From an uncultured Porphyromonadaceae bacterium (lineage in GTDB: Bacteria > Bacteroidota > Bacteroidia > Bacteroidales > Muribaculaceae), in assembly GCA_947166165.1 (NCBI GenBank), contig CAMVDK010000020.1, positions 1-19,029 of the forward strand: a stretch of 19,029 nucleotides of DNA, in the 5' to 3' direction. A model generated the notes under the pieces. It was not told where the DNA came from, made no database searches, and saw only the letters and a list, made by a program, of their open reading frames with translations. A program made the position numbers and the translations under genes. How positions within the stretch are numbered: position 1 is the stretch's first letter; the number at the start of each line of letters is the position of its first letter. This document shows positions 8,387 to 15,877 of the stretch, in pieces.

Positions 8387-9322
8387 TTATTCCATCGTGT
8401 GTTCCCAGTCGCCACGTGCGTCGACCCTCGTGGTGTCGGCCAATTGCTCCAGCATGTGCACTTCATCGTTGTCGAGTGTCACACCGATTGTGGCAGCAGC
8501 CTCAACCACATGTCTCTCCTTGGTCGCGCCAATAATGGGGAGTGTGCCCTTGGCTAAGGCCCAAGCAATTCCCACCTGCGAACAACTGATGCCATGCCGC
8601 TCGCCCACGGCTTTCATAGCATCGGTGAGAGCTGTCAGTCGCTCAAGCACGGGATTGTACTTGCGGCCGCGGTCGCTTTCGGCGGGCAACGGGTTCTCTT
8701 CGTTGTACTTACCCGACAGCGCACCTTGTTCAAGCACCATGTAGGCCCAGAATTCGATGCCCTGCTCGTGGCAGTAGTCAAGCACGCCACCACGTTCCGA
8801 CGAGCGGTAGAGCAGCGAGAAGTGGTTCTGTACAGCACTCACCTTGAAGCCTGCTGCACCCAGAATCTCGTTGGCACGACGAATCTCGTCGATGTTGTGG
8901 TTCGACACCCCCACGCGCCTCACTTTTCCACTCTCGAGCAGCGGAATGAGCCCCGGAGTCCAGCGTTCTACATCCATCGGGTTGTGAATCCAATAGATGT
9001 CAATGTAGTCCAACCCCATGCGACGAATCGATGCCAAAGCCATCTTCTCGACTGAGTTGCCATACATTTCAGCCAGTTGAGGGGTAAACTTGGTGGATAC
9101 CAATACCTCATCGCGGTTGCGCGTAGCAACAAACTTGCCAAGAATGCGCTCCGACTCACCCATGCCATAGACCGTTGCAGTGTCCCACAGGTTCAAGCCG
9201 GCAGCCATTGCTGCGTCAAATACGGGTTTCAAATTCGTTTCGTCGGTTTTGCTACCGAACACACTGTCGCCACCGAAGGCTCCTGCTCCCCAGGCCCACG
9301 TTCCTAATGCTATCTTTGCCAT
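8387..9322 (-). CDS. Aldo/keto reductase
   Basis: A cytoplasmic NAD(P)H-dependent oxidoreductase with a TIM-barrel fold, 311 residues. The start is the ATG at 9320-9322 (MAKIALGTWAWGAG); a longer frame to 9379 would run through the promoter box. The catalytic tetrad is visible: D47 (NLWDTATVYG), Y52, K78 (LVSTKF) and H113 (IYWIHNP). The C-terminal cofactor loop includes PIIGATKERHVVEAA. It is the first gene of a minus-strand operon with the exported amidohydrolase and is divergent from an AraC regulator. Relatives reduce sugars, aldehydes or ketones; the substrate here cannot be read from sequence. One odd point is that this partner lacks a signal peptide while the next protein has one, so they probably do not act in the same compartment. 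Confidence 0.93.
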   Translation of the reverse strand: MAKIALGTWAWGAGAFGGDSVFGSKTDETNLKPVFDAAMAAGLNLWDTATVYGMGESERILGKFVATRNRDEVLVSTKFTPQLAEMYGNSVEKMALASIRRMGLDYIDIYWIHNPMDVERWTPGLIPLLESGKVRRVGVSNHNIDEIRRANEILGAAGFKVSAVQNHFSLLYRSSERGGVLDYCHEQGIEFWAYMVLEQGALSGKYNEENPLPAESDRGRKYNPVLERLTALTDAMKAVGERHGISCSQVGIAWALAKGTLPIIGATKERHVVEAAATIGVTLDNDEVHMLEQLADTTRVDARGDWEHTME

Positions 9323-9340
9323 ATTTCTCAATCTATTAAG

Positions 9341-9355
9341 GTGAATAAATTTCAC
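9341..9355. promoter_or_regulatory. Palindrome GTGAA-N5-TTCAC near the reductase start site
   Basis: A perfect 5-bp inverted repeat with a 5-bp spacer, between the minus-strand -7 box (9358-9365) and the reductase ATG. It would overlap or directly follow the predicted transcription start. This is the position of a repressor operator or of an mRNA leader hairpin. The GTGAA half also occurs at 9387, at the edge of the direct repeat. The site is seen; its function is inferred. Confidence 0.4.
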
Positions 9356-9357
9356 TG

Positions 9358-9365
9358 CAAAATTA
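9358..9365 (-). promoter_or_regulatory. -7 box of the reductase/amidohydrolase operon
   Basis: The minus strand reads TAATTTTG, a full match to the Bacteroidetes -7 consensus TAnnTTTG, placed about 35 bp upstream of the reductase ATG. No clear TTTG is found 19-21 bp further upstream. The -33 element is therefore weak, which would suit a promoter that needs an activator. Confidence 0.55.
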
Positions 9366-9387
9366 CTGCTTTCCAACATTCGGAGCG

Positions 9388-9423
9388 TGAAACAATTTAC
9401 GGATTTATGAAACGTTTTTACCG
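9388..9423. promoter_or_regulatory. Direct repeat, candidate AraC-regulator operator
   Basis: Two direct copies begin with TGAAAC: TGAAACAATTTACGG at 9388-9402 and TGAAACGTTTTTACC at 9408-9422. They share TGAAACnnTTT with a 20-bp offset, about two helical turns on the same DNA face. AraC-family dimers typically bind direct repeats of this spacing. The site sits just upstream of the minus-strand -7 box and close to the -33 region of the plus-strand regulator gene, so a bound protein could act on both genes. The binding protein is inferred from position only. Confidence 0.5.
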
Positions 9424-9441
9424 AAGTTTTACAAAAATGAT

Positions 9442-9449
9442 TAATTTTG
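9442..9449 (+). promoter_or_regulatory. -7 box of the AraC-type regulator gene
   Basis: TAATTTTG matches TAnnTTTG and lies 21 bp before the ATG at 9471, predicting a short leader of roughly 15 bases. The region 20-25 bp upstream is a T-run (9415-9419) rather than a clean TTTG. Confidence 0.55.
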
Positions 9450-9470
9450 CAAGCAAAAGCCTTACATCTT

Positions 9471-10376
9471 ATGGGACAGATTCTGAAAGTTCACTCCGTG
9501 AATGACTACGCCAACTATATTGGTGCGCCGGTGTTGCACCCACTGGTGAATGTGATTCACTACGACGAGCTGGACCATTGCCGCCACAGCTTGAACAACT
9601 ATGACGTTTACGCCATCTTTATCGCCGACGAGACGCTTGAAAACCTGACCTATGGCCAAATCAACTACGACCTGCAGCACCATGCACTCATGTGTGTTGC
9701 TCCGGGGCAGATAGGCGGCAAAACTGATACGGGGGAGGAAATCCAAACCAAAGGCTGGGCTTTGCTTTTCGACCCTGATTTGCTTCGCGACACCGAGCTT
9801 GGCACCAAAATACACAACTACACCTTCTTTTCTTACAACACCAACGAGGCTCTGCTGATGGACGACCGCCAGCGTCGCTCTATTGTCGACATCCTGGAGC
9901 AGATGCGCCGTGAATTGAGCGGCGGCAACTACGACCGGCACACGCAGCGCATCATGGTCGCCTACATCAGCATCGTGCTTGAACTCATTGGGCGCTATTA
10001 TTCCGTCCAAATGGCATTGCCGCAGCCAAACAGTGCCGACATCCTCACACGGTTTGAGAACCTGCTCCGCCGCTACTATGAAGAAGAATTGCAATTGCAG
10101 AAAGGGCTACCCACAGTGAAGTATTGCGCTCAAGAACTGTTTTTGTCGCCCAACTATTTTGGCGACCTCATCAAGCAGTTGACCGGTGACACGGCCACCA
10201 GCACCATCCGACGGTTCGTCCTGCAGCGCGCCAAAGCCATGCTCACCGCCGGCTATAGCGTTGCCGAAACGGCCGATGCCATGGGCTTTGGATACCCGCA
10301 GCACTTCAGTCGCCTGTTCAAGAATTATTTCGGCGTAACGCCATCGGTTCTTCAAAAAAGCATGCGCAAACGATAG
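9471..10376 (+). CDS. AraC-family transcriptional regulator
   Basis: A 301-residue DNA-binding regulator. The start chosen is the ATG at 9471, because the upstream TTG at 9447 lies inside the promoter -7 box. The N-terminal part (about 1-170) is a cupin-like sensing domain of the kind found in Bacteroidetes AraC proteins (YDVYAIFIADETLENLTYGQ, MCVAPGQ). The C-terminal part (about 195-300) holds the two helix-turn-helix units: TVKYCAQELFLSPNYFGDLIK, and AETADAMGFGYPQHFSRLFK followed by FGVTPSVLQK. It is divergent from the aldo/keto reductase operon with a 148-bp shared control region holding a direct repeat and facing promoter boxes, so it most likely regulates that operon and itself. The ligand is unknown. 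No obvious terminator follows it before the next promoter. Confidence 0.93.
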   Translation: MGQILKVHSVNDYANYIGAPVLHPLVNVIHYDELDHCRHSLNNYDVYAIFIADETLENLTYGQINYDLQHHALMCVAPGQIGGKTDTGEEIQTKGWALLFDPDLLRDTELGTKIHNYTFFSYNTNEALLMDDRQRRSIVDILEQMRRELSGGNYDRHTQRIMVAYISIVLELIGRYYSVQMALPQPNSADILTRFENLLRRYYEEELQLQKGLPTVKYCAQELFLSPNYFGDLIKQLTGDTATSTIRRFVLQRAKAMLTAGYSVAETADAMGFGYPQHFSRLFKNYFGVTPSVLQKSMRKR

Positions 10377-10425
10377 CCACAGGTTCATCGGAAGTGACAC
10401 ATAGGTGAATATTTCGATGAAATGA

Positions 10426-10457
10426 TTTGGGCATCAGCGGCTTTTTTTGTAATTTTG
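10426..10457 (+). promoter_or_regulatory. Promoter of the CoA-transferase gene
   Basis: TTTG at 10426-10429, a 20-bp spacer, and TAATTTTG at 10450-10457 match the Bacteroidetes sigma-ABfr promoter (TTTG, 19-21 bp, TAnnTTTG) in both boxes and spacing. Transcription should start near 10464, leaving a leader of about 74 bases before the ATG at 10538. It is one of the two best promoters in the window. Confidence 0.75.
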
Positions 10458-10537
10458 CCGCGAAAATACTGAACAACTTTTATTTTAACTGATGCCGCCC
10501 GCCGTGGCGACAGTTTCAAAAAGAAAAACGTAGAGAG

Positions 10538-12046
10538 ATGATTTATCCGATTCTTACGGCCGAGGAAGCCGCTGAGTTTGTACAGAATGGTTTCACCATT
10601 GGTGTTTCTGGTTTCACATCGCCGGGCAACCCGAAGAAGGTTCCCGCAGCCATCGCTGCCAAAGCGCGCCGCGAGCATGAGGCCGGACGCGAGTTCAAAA
10701 TCAACCTGTTCAGTGGTGCGTCGACCAACGCCCCCACCGACGGCGAGCTCTCGCGCGCCGAGGCCATCAACTTCCGCGCCCCTTATCAGTCGCTTCCCGA
10801 GGTGCGCAACCGCATCAATGCCGGTGAGGTGCACTACAACGACCGCCACTTGAGCGAGATGAGCCAGGAGTTCCGTTATGGTTTCTATGGCCGCATGGAT
10901 GTGGCTATCGTCGAGGTGCAGAGCATCACCGACGACGGCGAGCTGGTGCTCGGTACGGCTGTGGGCAACACCCCCACCTGGCTGCAGGTGGCCGACAAGG
11001 TGATTATCGAAATCAACGACCAGCTGCCCGAGAGCATCCGTGGCCTGCACGACATCTACATCCCGCTCGACCCGCCCGCACGCCGCGAGATTCCCATCTA
11101 TCACGCACACGACCGTGCCGGTAAGCCCACCGCACACGTCGACCCCAAGAAGGTGCTGGGCGTGGTGCGCACCAGCGAGCCGCTGGGCCTGGTGAGCAAG
11201 TTCACGCCGGTCGACGACGTGACACACAAGATTGGCGAGAACGTGTGTGAGTTCCTGGTCAACGAGATGAAGCAGGGACGCATTCCACGTGAGTTCCTCC
11301 CCATCCAGAGCGGTGTGGGCAACATCGCCAACGCCGTGCTCGACGCCCTGGAGCACAGCGACCACATCCCCCCCTTCGAGATGTATACCGAGGTGGTGCA
11401 GGACAGCGTGCTCAAGCTGCTCGAGAGCGGCCACTGCAAGTTCGCTTCGACCTGCTCGATGACCTTCTCGCGCGAGGCCATGATGGAGTTCTTCAGCAAG
11501 CCTGAGCTGCACGACCACCTGCTCATGCGCCCGGCCGAAATCAGCAACCATCCCGAGGTGATACGCCGTCTGGGCATCATCTCGATGAACACCGCCATCG
11601 AGGCCGACCTGTTCGGCAACATCAACTCGTCGCACGTGAGCGGCACACGCCTGATGAACGGCATCGGCGGCAGCGGCGACTTCACCCGCAATGCCTACAC
11701 GAGCATCTTCCTGTGCCCGAGCATCAAGAAGGACGACTGCATCAGCACCATCGTGCCCATGGTGACTCACGTCGACCACACGGTGCACTCGGTCGACATC
11801 ATCGTCACCGACCAGGGCGTGGCCGACTTGCGCTTCAAGGACCCCATCCAGTGTGCCGAGGAGATTATCGAGCACGCCGCCCATCCCGTCTACCGCCCGC
11901 TGCTGCGCGAGTACCTGAAGCTGTGCAAGAAGGGCGGCCACATCCTGATGAACCCCGACATTGCCCTGGCCTTCCACAGCACGCTGGCTCGCACCGGCGA
12001 CATGCGCCAGACCGACTTCGCAAAGATTCTCGAAAAACTCGCCTGA
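10538..12046 (+). CDS. Acetyl-CoA hydrolase/transferase family protein, succinyl-CoA:acetate CoA-transferase type
   Basis: Moves CoA between short-chain acids such as succinate, acetate and propionate in the cytoplasm, a step in succinate/propionate or acetate formation by gut Bacteroidales. The 502-residue length matches the succinate CoA-transferase (Cat1/YgfH-like) subgroup. Visible motifs are GFTSPGNPKKVP near the N-terminus, the CoA-binding loop SGVGNIANAVL, the glutamate of MYTEVVQD (E285) at the position of the catalytic Glu that forms the CoA thioester, and GIGGSGDFTRNAY toward the C-terminus. The start is the ATG at 10538 behind a very good promoter. Codon use is strongly C/G-ending, consistent with high expression. 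The exact acyl pair is not decidable from sequence, and simple acetyl-CoA hydrolysis is the alternative. Confidence 0.9.
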   Translation: MIYPILTAEEAAEFVQNGFTIGVSGFTSPGNPKKVPAAIAAKARREHEAGREFKINLFSGASTNAPTDGELSRAEAINFRAPYQSLPEVRNRINAGEVHYNDRHLSEMSQEFRYGFYGRMDVAIVEVQSITDDGELVLGTAVGNTPTWLQVADKVIIEINDQLPESIRGLHDIYIPLDPPARREIPIYHAHDRAGKPTAHVDPKKVLGVVRTSEPLGLVSKFTPVDDVTHKIGENVCEFLVNEMKQGRIPREFLPIQSGVGNIANAVLDALEHSDHIPPFEMYTEVVQDSVLKLLESGHCKFASTCSMTFSREAMMEFFSKPELHDHLLMRPAEISNHPEVIRRLGIISMNTAIEADLFGNINSSHVSGTRLMNGIGGSGDFTRNAYTSIFLCPSIKKDDCISTIVPMVTHVDHTVHSVDIIVTDQGVADLRFKDPIQCAEEIIEHAAHPVYRPLLREYLKLCKKGGHILMNPDIALAFHSTLARTGDMRQTDFAKILEKLA

Positions 12047-12056
12047 AGCCATCACG

Positions 12057-12091
12057 ACAAACAACCATAACACAGTGTTGTGGTTGTTTGT
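12057..12091. terminator. Long hairpin after the CoA-transferase gene
   Basis: Arms 12057-12073 and 12075-12091 are complementary over 17 positions (one T-G wobble) around a single central base, so in practice a 15-bp stem with a small loop. It begins 10 bp after the stop codon. No T-run follows, so it is not a textbook intrinsic terminator. It could slow or stop polymerase, or protect the CoA-transferase mRNA 3' end from nucleases. Confidence 0.5.
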
Positions 12092-12127
12092 GGGCTCACA
12101 ACGCTCAGCCCGTAAACAACGAAAGAT

Positions 12128-12847
12128 ATGAAATTCTACATCGCCGAGAATGGCAAACCCTCCGGCCCGTATGAGGCCCAAGAACTGCTCGCTCATGGCC
12201 TGACGGTGAACTCGCAGGTGTGGAACGAGACCATGGACAGCTGGCAGCGCGCCAGCAACGTTCCGGAACTGATGGAGCTGCTGAATCAGCAACAGATGCT
12301 GCAAGGACAACAGTCCTACCAGCCCCAGCAGCCCCAGCAGTACCAACCACCAACGGGTTACAGCACCACGCCCGGCCCAGAGTCCCAACCCCAAGAGCCG
12401 CAGCAGCCGCAGTACGGCCAGCCGCAGCAACCGCAGTACGGTCAGCCACAATACGGCCAACCGCAGTACGGTCAGCCGCAATACGGCCAGCCGCAGTATG
12501 GTCAGCCGCAGCAGCAATGGGCACCGCCGCAGTATCAAAATCCTATGGCGCCGCCGCCAAAGGACTGGAAAACGGAGTCGATCATTGTCACCATTTTGAG
12601 CCTGCTGTGCTGTGGCAACATTTTTTCGCTCATCTGTGGCATTGTGGGCATCGTGAACGCCGGCAAGGTGAACGACGCCTTCTATCGAGGCGACCGCATC
12701 GGGGCCGAGCAAGCCGCTAAGCAGGCCAAGACGTGGACCATCGTGGCCATCATCCTTATGGTGATTGGAGCTATCATGATTACACTATGGCTTTTAAGTT
12801 TACCCAATTCCCTTTCTTCGATATCTGAGGGATTCGAGGACGTCTGA
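12128..12847 (+). CDS. GYF-domain, PQYGQ-repeat, CD225/dispanin-like membrane protein
   Basis: A 239-residue protein with three parts. Residues 1-52 form a GYF_2 domain (KFYIAENGKPSGPYEAQEL, VWNETMDSWQRASNVPEL), a fold that binds proline-rich peptides. Residues about 60-140 are a Pro/Gln-rich low-complexity linker with six PQYGQ units. Residues about 145-230 match CD225/dispanin-type double-membrane segments (PPPKDWKTESIIVTILSLLCCGNIFSLICGIVGIV, the soluble loop KVNDAFYRGDRIGAEQAAKQAKTW, then a second hydrophobic helix). The GYF part is likely cytoplasmic, tethered to the inner membrane. The linker could be a ligand for its own or a neighbour's GYF domain. The function is unknown. It ends 30 bp before a strong terminator. 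Confidence 0.85.
   Translation: MKFYIAENGKPSGPYEAQELLAHGLTVNSQVWNETMDSWQRASNVPELMELLNQQQMLQGQQSYQPQQPQQYQPPTGYSTTPGPESQPQEPQQPQYGQPQQPQYGQPQYGQPQYGQPQYGQPQYGQPQQQWAPPQYQNPMAPPPKDWKTESIIVTILSLLCCGNIFSLICGIVGIVNAGKVNDAFYRGDRIGAEQAAKQAKTWTIVAIILMVIGAIMITLWLLSLPNSLSSISEGFEDV
12407..12505 (+). repeat. 15-bp coding tandem repeat (PQYGQ units)
   Basis: Six copies of a five-codon unit, P-Q-Y-G-Q: residues 94-98, then 102-126 without interruption, with a three-residue insert after the first copy. Third positions alternate (cag/caa, tac/tat, ggc/ggt), so the copies are not recent exact duplications, but the array may still vary in copy number between strains. Confidence 0.85.
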
Positions 12848-12877
12848 CCAGGCTAAACCTTCCCTGCCCTAATACAG

Positions 12878-12924
12878 CGAAGGAGCCGCGTTATTCTGTG
12901 CAACGCGGCTCCTTCGTTTTTTTT
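12878..12924 (+). terminator. Strong intrinsic terminator after the GYF/CD225 gene
   Basis: A perfect 15-bp stem pairs 12878-12892 with 12902-12916, with a 9-base loop, followed directly by eight Ts (12917-12924). It is oriented for plus-strand transcription and separates this gene from the convergent HMA-protein gene. Confidence 0.95.
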
Positions 12925-12946
12925 GCAAAACAGCCCAGAGCGTGCT

Positions 12947-13669
12947 TCACTTGCCAGGCTTCTGGCAGCAGTCTTCCTTCTTGGTCTGCGCCTTGTGGTC
13001 GCAATCGCCCTTGCACTCGGCCTTCTTGGTCTGCGCCTTGTGGTCGCAATCGCCCTTGCACTCGGCCTTCATAGCCTGAGCCTTGTGATCACAATCGCCC
13101 TTGCAATCGGCCTTTGCCTTGTCGCAGCCGCCGGCCTTGTGGTCGCACTCCTTGCCCTGGCCGCAAGCCTTGACCTCAGCCTTGTGGTCGCACTCCTTGC
13201 CCTGGCCGCAAGCCTTGGCCTCGGCCTTGTGATCGCAATCGCCCTTGCACTCGGCCTTCATGGCTTTGGCATCGGCTTTCTTGCATGCCGACAGCTTGGT
13301 GGCTTCCATCTTGGTGGCCGACTTCGTAGCGTCGCGGTTCACCGGCGGAATTTTGCAATAGGGTTTGCCACTCACTTGAGCCGGCGCGGCCTTCACGCCA
13401 ATCGAGGCCAATCCTTTGGCGATGTTTTCGTCGGAGTTCTTTTGCGCGTCGTAGGTCACGGCCACGGTCTGCGTCTCCACGCTGACCTGCACATCGTCGA
13501 TGCCCTTGCCCAGGGCTGCCACATTGTCCATGATCTTCTTGGCGCATTCCTGGCACGTGACATCGGCCTTGAACACGGTAGTCTGCTTCTGGGGGGCAGG
13601 CTTCGATTGAGCCATGGCCACTCCCAAGCCCAGCACTACGGCCAGGCAAATCGAAAGAATCTTTTTCAT
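12947..13669 (-). CDS. Exported HMA-domain protein with metallothionein-like Cys/His repeat tail
   Basis: A 240-residue exported protein predicted to bind soft metals such as copper. Order: signal peptide 1-20 (cut after AMA); an HMA ferredoxin fold at about 31-95 with the metal-binding pair C39-x-x-C42 (VTCQECAKKI); a short basic linker with one Cys (PYCKIPP); and a C-terminal tail (about 127-240) with 16 cysteines and six CDHKA units. The tail mixes two 15-residue repeats, one containing CGQGKECDHKA and one containing ECKGDCDHKA, and ends with a CC pair. No aromatic or hydrophobic core is visible in the tail, which resembles a metallothionein. It is 33 bp downstream of a TonB receptor gene on the same strand, so co-transcribed. 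The metal identity is inferred from the HMA fold. I do not recognise a named family for the whole architecture. Confidence 0.9.
   Translation of the reverse strand: MKKILSICLAVVLGLGVAMAQSKPAPQKQTTVFKADVTCQECAKKIMDNVAALGKGIDDVQVSVETQTVAVTYDAQKNSDENIAKGLASIGVKAAPAQVSGKPYCKIPPVNRDATKSATKMEATKLSACKKADAKAMKAECKGDCDHKAEAKACGQGKECDHKAEVKACGQGKECDHKAGGCDKAKADCKGDCDHKAQAMKAECKGDCDHKAQTKKAECKGDCDHKAQTKKEDCCQKPGK
12976..13265 (-). repeat. 45-bp tandem repeats encoding the Cys/His tail
   Basis: Units 12976-13020 and 13021-13065 are identical over 45 bp; 13066-13110 is a diverged copy. Further units of a second 45-bp type (encoding CGQGKECDHKA-x4) occupy about 13134-13223, followed by another copy of the first type. 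Exact identity of neighbouring units indicates recent duplication. Confidence 0.9.
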
Positions 13670-13702
13670 TGTTATTGAATTTTAGAATCATAAAGTGCTT
13701 GT

Positions 13703-15868
13703 TCAGTACACGTTCCATCGGAAACCGACGTAGAACCGTCGGCCCATCACGGGTCCCCAGATTCGGCTGGCGTTGAACCGCTGCGAGAACGGAGCCTCGG
13801 CCGAATCGATCACATTCCGCTGCCGGTAGTCGGCTATGTTCTCACAGCCCACATACACCTCGCCGCGGCTCACCTTGTGGGTGATTTGTGCAAAAAGCAT
13901 GCCATAGGCGGGCGAGTGCTCGCTGCCGTTGGCCTGGCTCCTGATGGCTGGCAAGCGCATCGGGCCGTTGAGCTGGGCAGTGACGTCGAACACCCATCGC
14001 CGGAACTTGGTGGCATATTGCACGTTGAGCACACCTTTGTAGCGTCCCACCAGCGGCCGTTCCATGCGCCCCGCTGCGGGCAGGGTGACGCGGCTGTTGG
14101 TGTAGCGGAAGGTGGCCAGCACGTCGAGCCGCGTCACAGGGGTCCAGTTTGCGTCGATCTGCCACGTGTCGGTATAGTTGAGCCAGGTGTTGCTGCCCAC
14201 CGTCACACGGTCGGGCCACGTCTCCTGGTCGGCATAAGTCATTCGCGAAAAGCGCGTGCGGAAGTAGTCCACGCTCACGCTGGCGTTGGGGTCGCGCCCC
14301 AGCGCGAAGGTCTGCGCGAAGCTGCCGCCAAAGGTCACCGCACGCTCCAGGGCGTTGTCGTGGAGTTCAACAGCCAGCCGTCGGCCAATGGCCAGCATGG
14401 CCAGATTGTCGCCGATGGCATTGGGCATTCGGTAGCCCGTGCCGCCCGACAGGCGCAGCGTGGTGCGCGGGGTGATGCTCCACTTGACGTGGCCGCGCGG
14501 AGTGAACGACCAGCGTCGGCAGTGGCTGTTGTAGTCCTCGCGCACGCCGGCCACCAGCGTCAAGCGGTCGCCGATGTGCTGTGTCCACTCGGCAAATGCC
14601 CCTGCCTCGCGCTCGTTGCGGTCCAGGTGTTGCTCGGCCCACAGCCAACGGACTGTGGTGGCATCGGCGTCGTCTACACACTTCTGCTCCAGGTGCTCGG
14701 CAATGTTGCTCAAGCGCCCTTGCAGCCCCACGGCCAGCGTGGCACTGGTGCCGAAGTGATGGTCGTAGCGAAGGGTAAGCGTGGCGGTGTTGTCACGGCC
14801 ATGGTAGTCGTTCAAACCGAAATAGGACCGGCTCTCGAAGTGGGCGAAGTCGGCCACCAGGGCCACATTGTTCTGCACCTGGTTGCCGCCATCGTCGCCA
14901 ACGGCCGCTCCCACAGGCAGGGCGGCCTTGACATAGGCGCTTGCCTCGCGGTTGTCGACGTGCGAGCCATAGAGCGCGGGCAGGGCCGATACCGGCTCGA
15001 GCGTCGAGGCCGGCTTGGCCATGGCGGCGGCGTGCTCGGCCCGGTTGTGACGGTAGTCGAGCTGGCCGCCAGTGCGGTTGTCGGCGGTGAAGCGCGCGCC
15101 CCAGCGCAGCTGCAGGCCGCCCGGCCCGAGCCACAGCCAGCGGTTGGCCACATCCACCTGGCGCGATGACGGCAGGTCGCGGAAGCCGTCGCTGTTGCGG
15201 TCCATGGCGCGCATCTCGCGCCAATCGGTGTCGAGCGCGCCATGCACCATGATGATGGTCGACAGGCGCTTGTCGGCCGTGAGCGGAAGGGCCGAGGTCA
15301 AATTCACCTCGGGCCGGAGCATATCGTTGAGATACACGTTCAGGTGCAGGCACTCGTCGTCGGTGGGCCGGCGGTATTCCAGGTTGATTTGTCCGGTGAT
15401 GGCCTCGTGTCCGCTGGTCACGCTGCTCACCCCCTTTGCCACCTGAATCGAGCGGAGCCACTCGCCGGGGGTGTAGTCGAGGGCGAAGGGTGCCGCCAGG
15501 CCGCGCATCATGGGCCGGCTCTCATCGAGCAGCTGCGTGTAGGTGCCTGCAAGCCCGAGCAGTTTGATTTGCCGCGCGCCGCTCACGGCGTCGCTATAGT
15601 CGACGCTCACGGCGGCCGAGTTCTCGAACGACTCCGCCACCGTGCAGCAAGCCATCTTGGTCAGTCCCACGCGGGTGATGTTCTCGGTGGCCATGACAGC
15701 GTTGCCGCTCAGGTGGTTGCCGCGCACCGTGGCTTCGACCTCCACCTCGCCGAGCGTGGTGGAAAGCTCGATGCTGTCGGGCTGCGCCACCAGCGTCTGC
15801 GCGTCCGACGGCCACGCTGCGGCAGCCATAACGGCTGCGAGAGCGATATGTTTCAGGGGCCAATTCAT
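13703..15868 (-). CDS. TonB-dependent outer-membrane receptor, heavy-metal/copper-associated type
   Basis: A 721-residue outer-membrane beta-barrel receptor that should import a ligand using TonB energy. The start is the ATG at 15866-15868, giving a signal peptide (MNWPLKHIALAAVMAAAAWPSDAQ). A TonB-box-like stretch (LGEVEVEATV) follows, without the usual N-terminal carboxypeptidase-D-like domain. The plug has TKMACCTVAESFE (C74-C75), DAVSGARQIKLLGLAGTYTQLL and SSVTSGHEAITGQINLE. The remainder is barrel, ending in the strand YVGFRWNVY. From memory, this plug with its CC pair is typical of Bacteroidetes receptors encoded beside HMA-domain proteins, and that is the arrangement here: the HMA gene follows by 33 bp. 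Metal or metallophore uptake is therefore inferred. A -7 box lies only 10 bp before the ATG, so the mRNA leader is very short. Confidence 0.9.
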   Translation of the reverse strand: MNWPLKHIALAAVMAAAAWPSDAQTLVAQPDSIELSTTLGEVEVEATVRGNHLSGNAVMATENITRVGLTKMACCTVAESFENSAAVSVDYSDAVSGARQIKLLGLAGTYTQLLDESRPMMRGLAAPFALDYTPGEWLRSIQVAKGVSSVTSGHEAITGQINLEYRRPTDDECLHLNVYLNDMLRPEVNLTSALPLTADKRLSTIIMVHGALDTDWREMRAMDRNSDGFRDLPSSRQVDVANRWLWLGPGGLQLRWGARFTADNRTGGQLDYRHNRAEHAAAMAKPASTLEPVSALPALYGSHVDNREASAYVKAALPVGAAVGDDGGNQVQNNVALVADFAHFESRSYFGLNDYHGRDNTATLTLRYDHHFGTSATLAVGLQGRLSNIAEHLEQKCVDDADATTVRWLWAEQHLDRNEREAGAFAEWTQHIGDRLTLVAGVREDYNSHCRRWSFTPRGHVKWSITPRTTLRLSGGTGYRMPNAIGDNLAMLAIGRRLAVELHDNALERAVTFGGSFAQTFALGRDPNASVSVDYFRTRFSRMTYADQETWPDRVTVGSNTWLNYTDTWQIDANWTPVTRLDVLATFRYTNSRVTLPAAGRMERPLVGRYKGVLNVQYATKFRRWVFDVTAQLNGPMRLPAIRSQANGSEHSPAYGMLFAQITHKVSRGEVYVGCENIADYRQRNVIDSAEAPFSQRFNASRIWGPVMGRRFYVGFRWNVY

Positions 15869-15877
15869 CACAAACTG

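Noticed and set aside
8377..8466. Longer start for the amidohydrolase
   Set aside because: It would overlap the reductase reading frame and bury the signal peptide.
9323..9379. Longer start for the aldo/keto reductase
   Set aside because: It would include the -7 box and the palindrome. The family-typical N-terminus begins at the ATG at 9322.
12923..13678. Plus-strand frame with many Leu/Val/Ala repeats resembling a membrane protein
   Set aside because: It is the complement of the Cys/His repeat gene: 45-bp units of GC-rich codons read backwards give LVVAIALALGL-like repeats. The minus strand has a signal peptide, an HMA motif and operon context.
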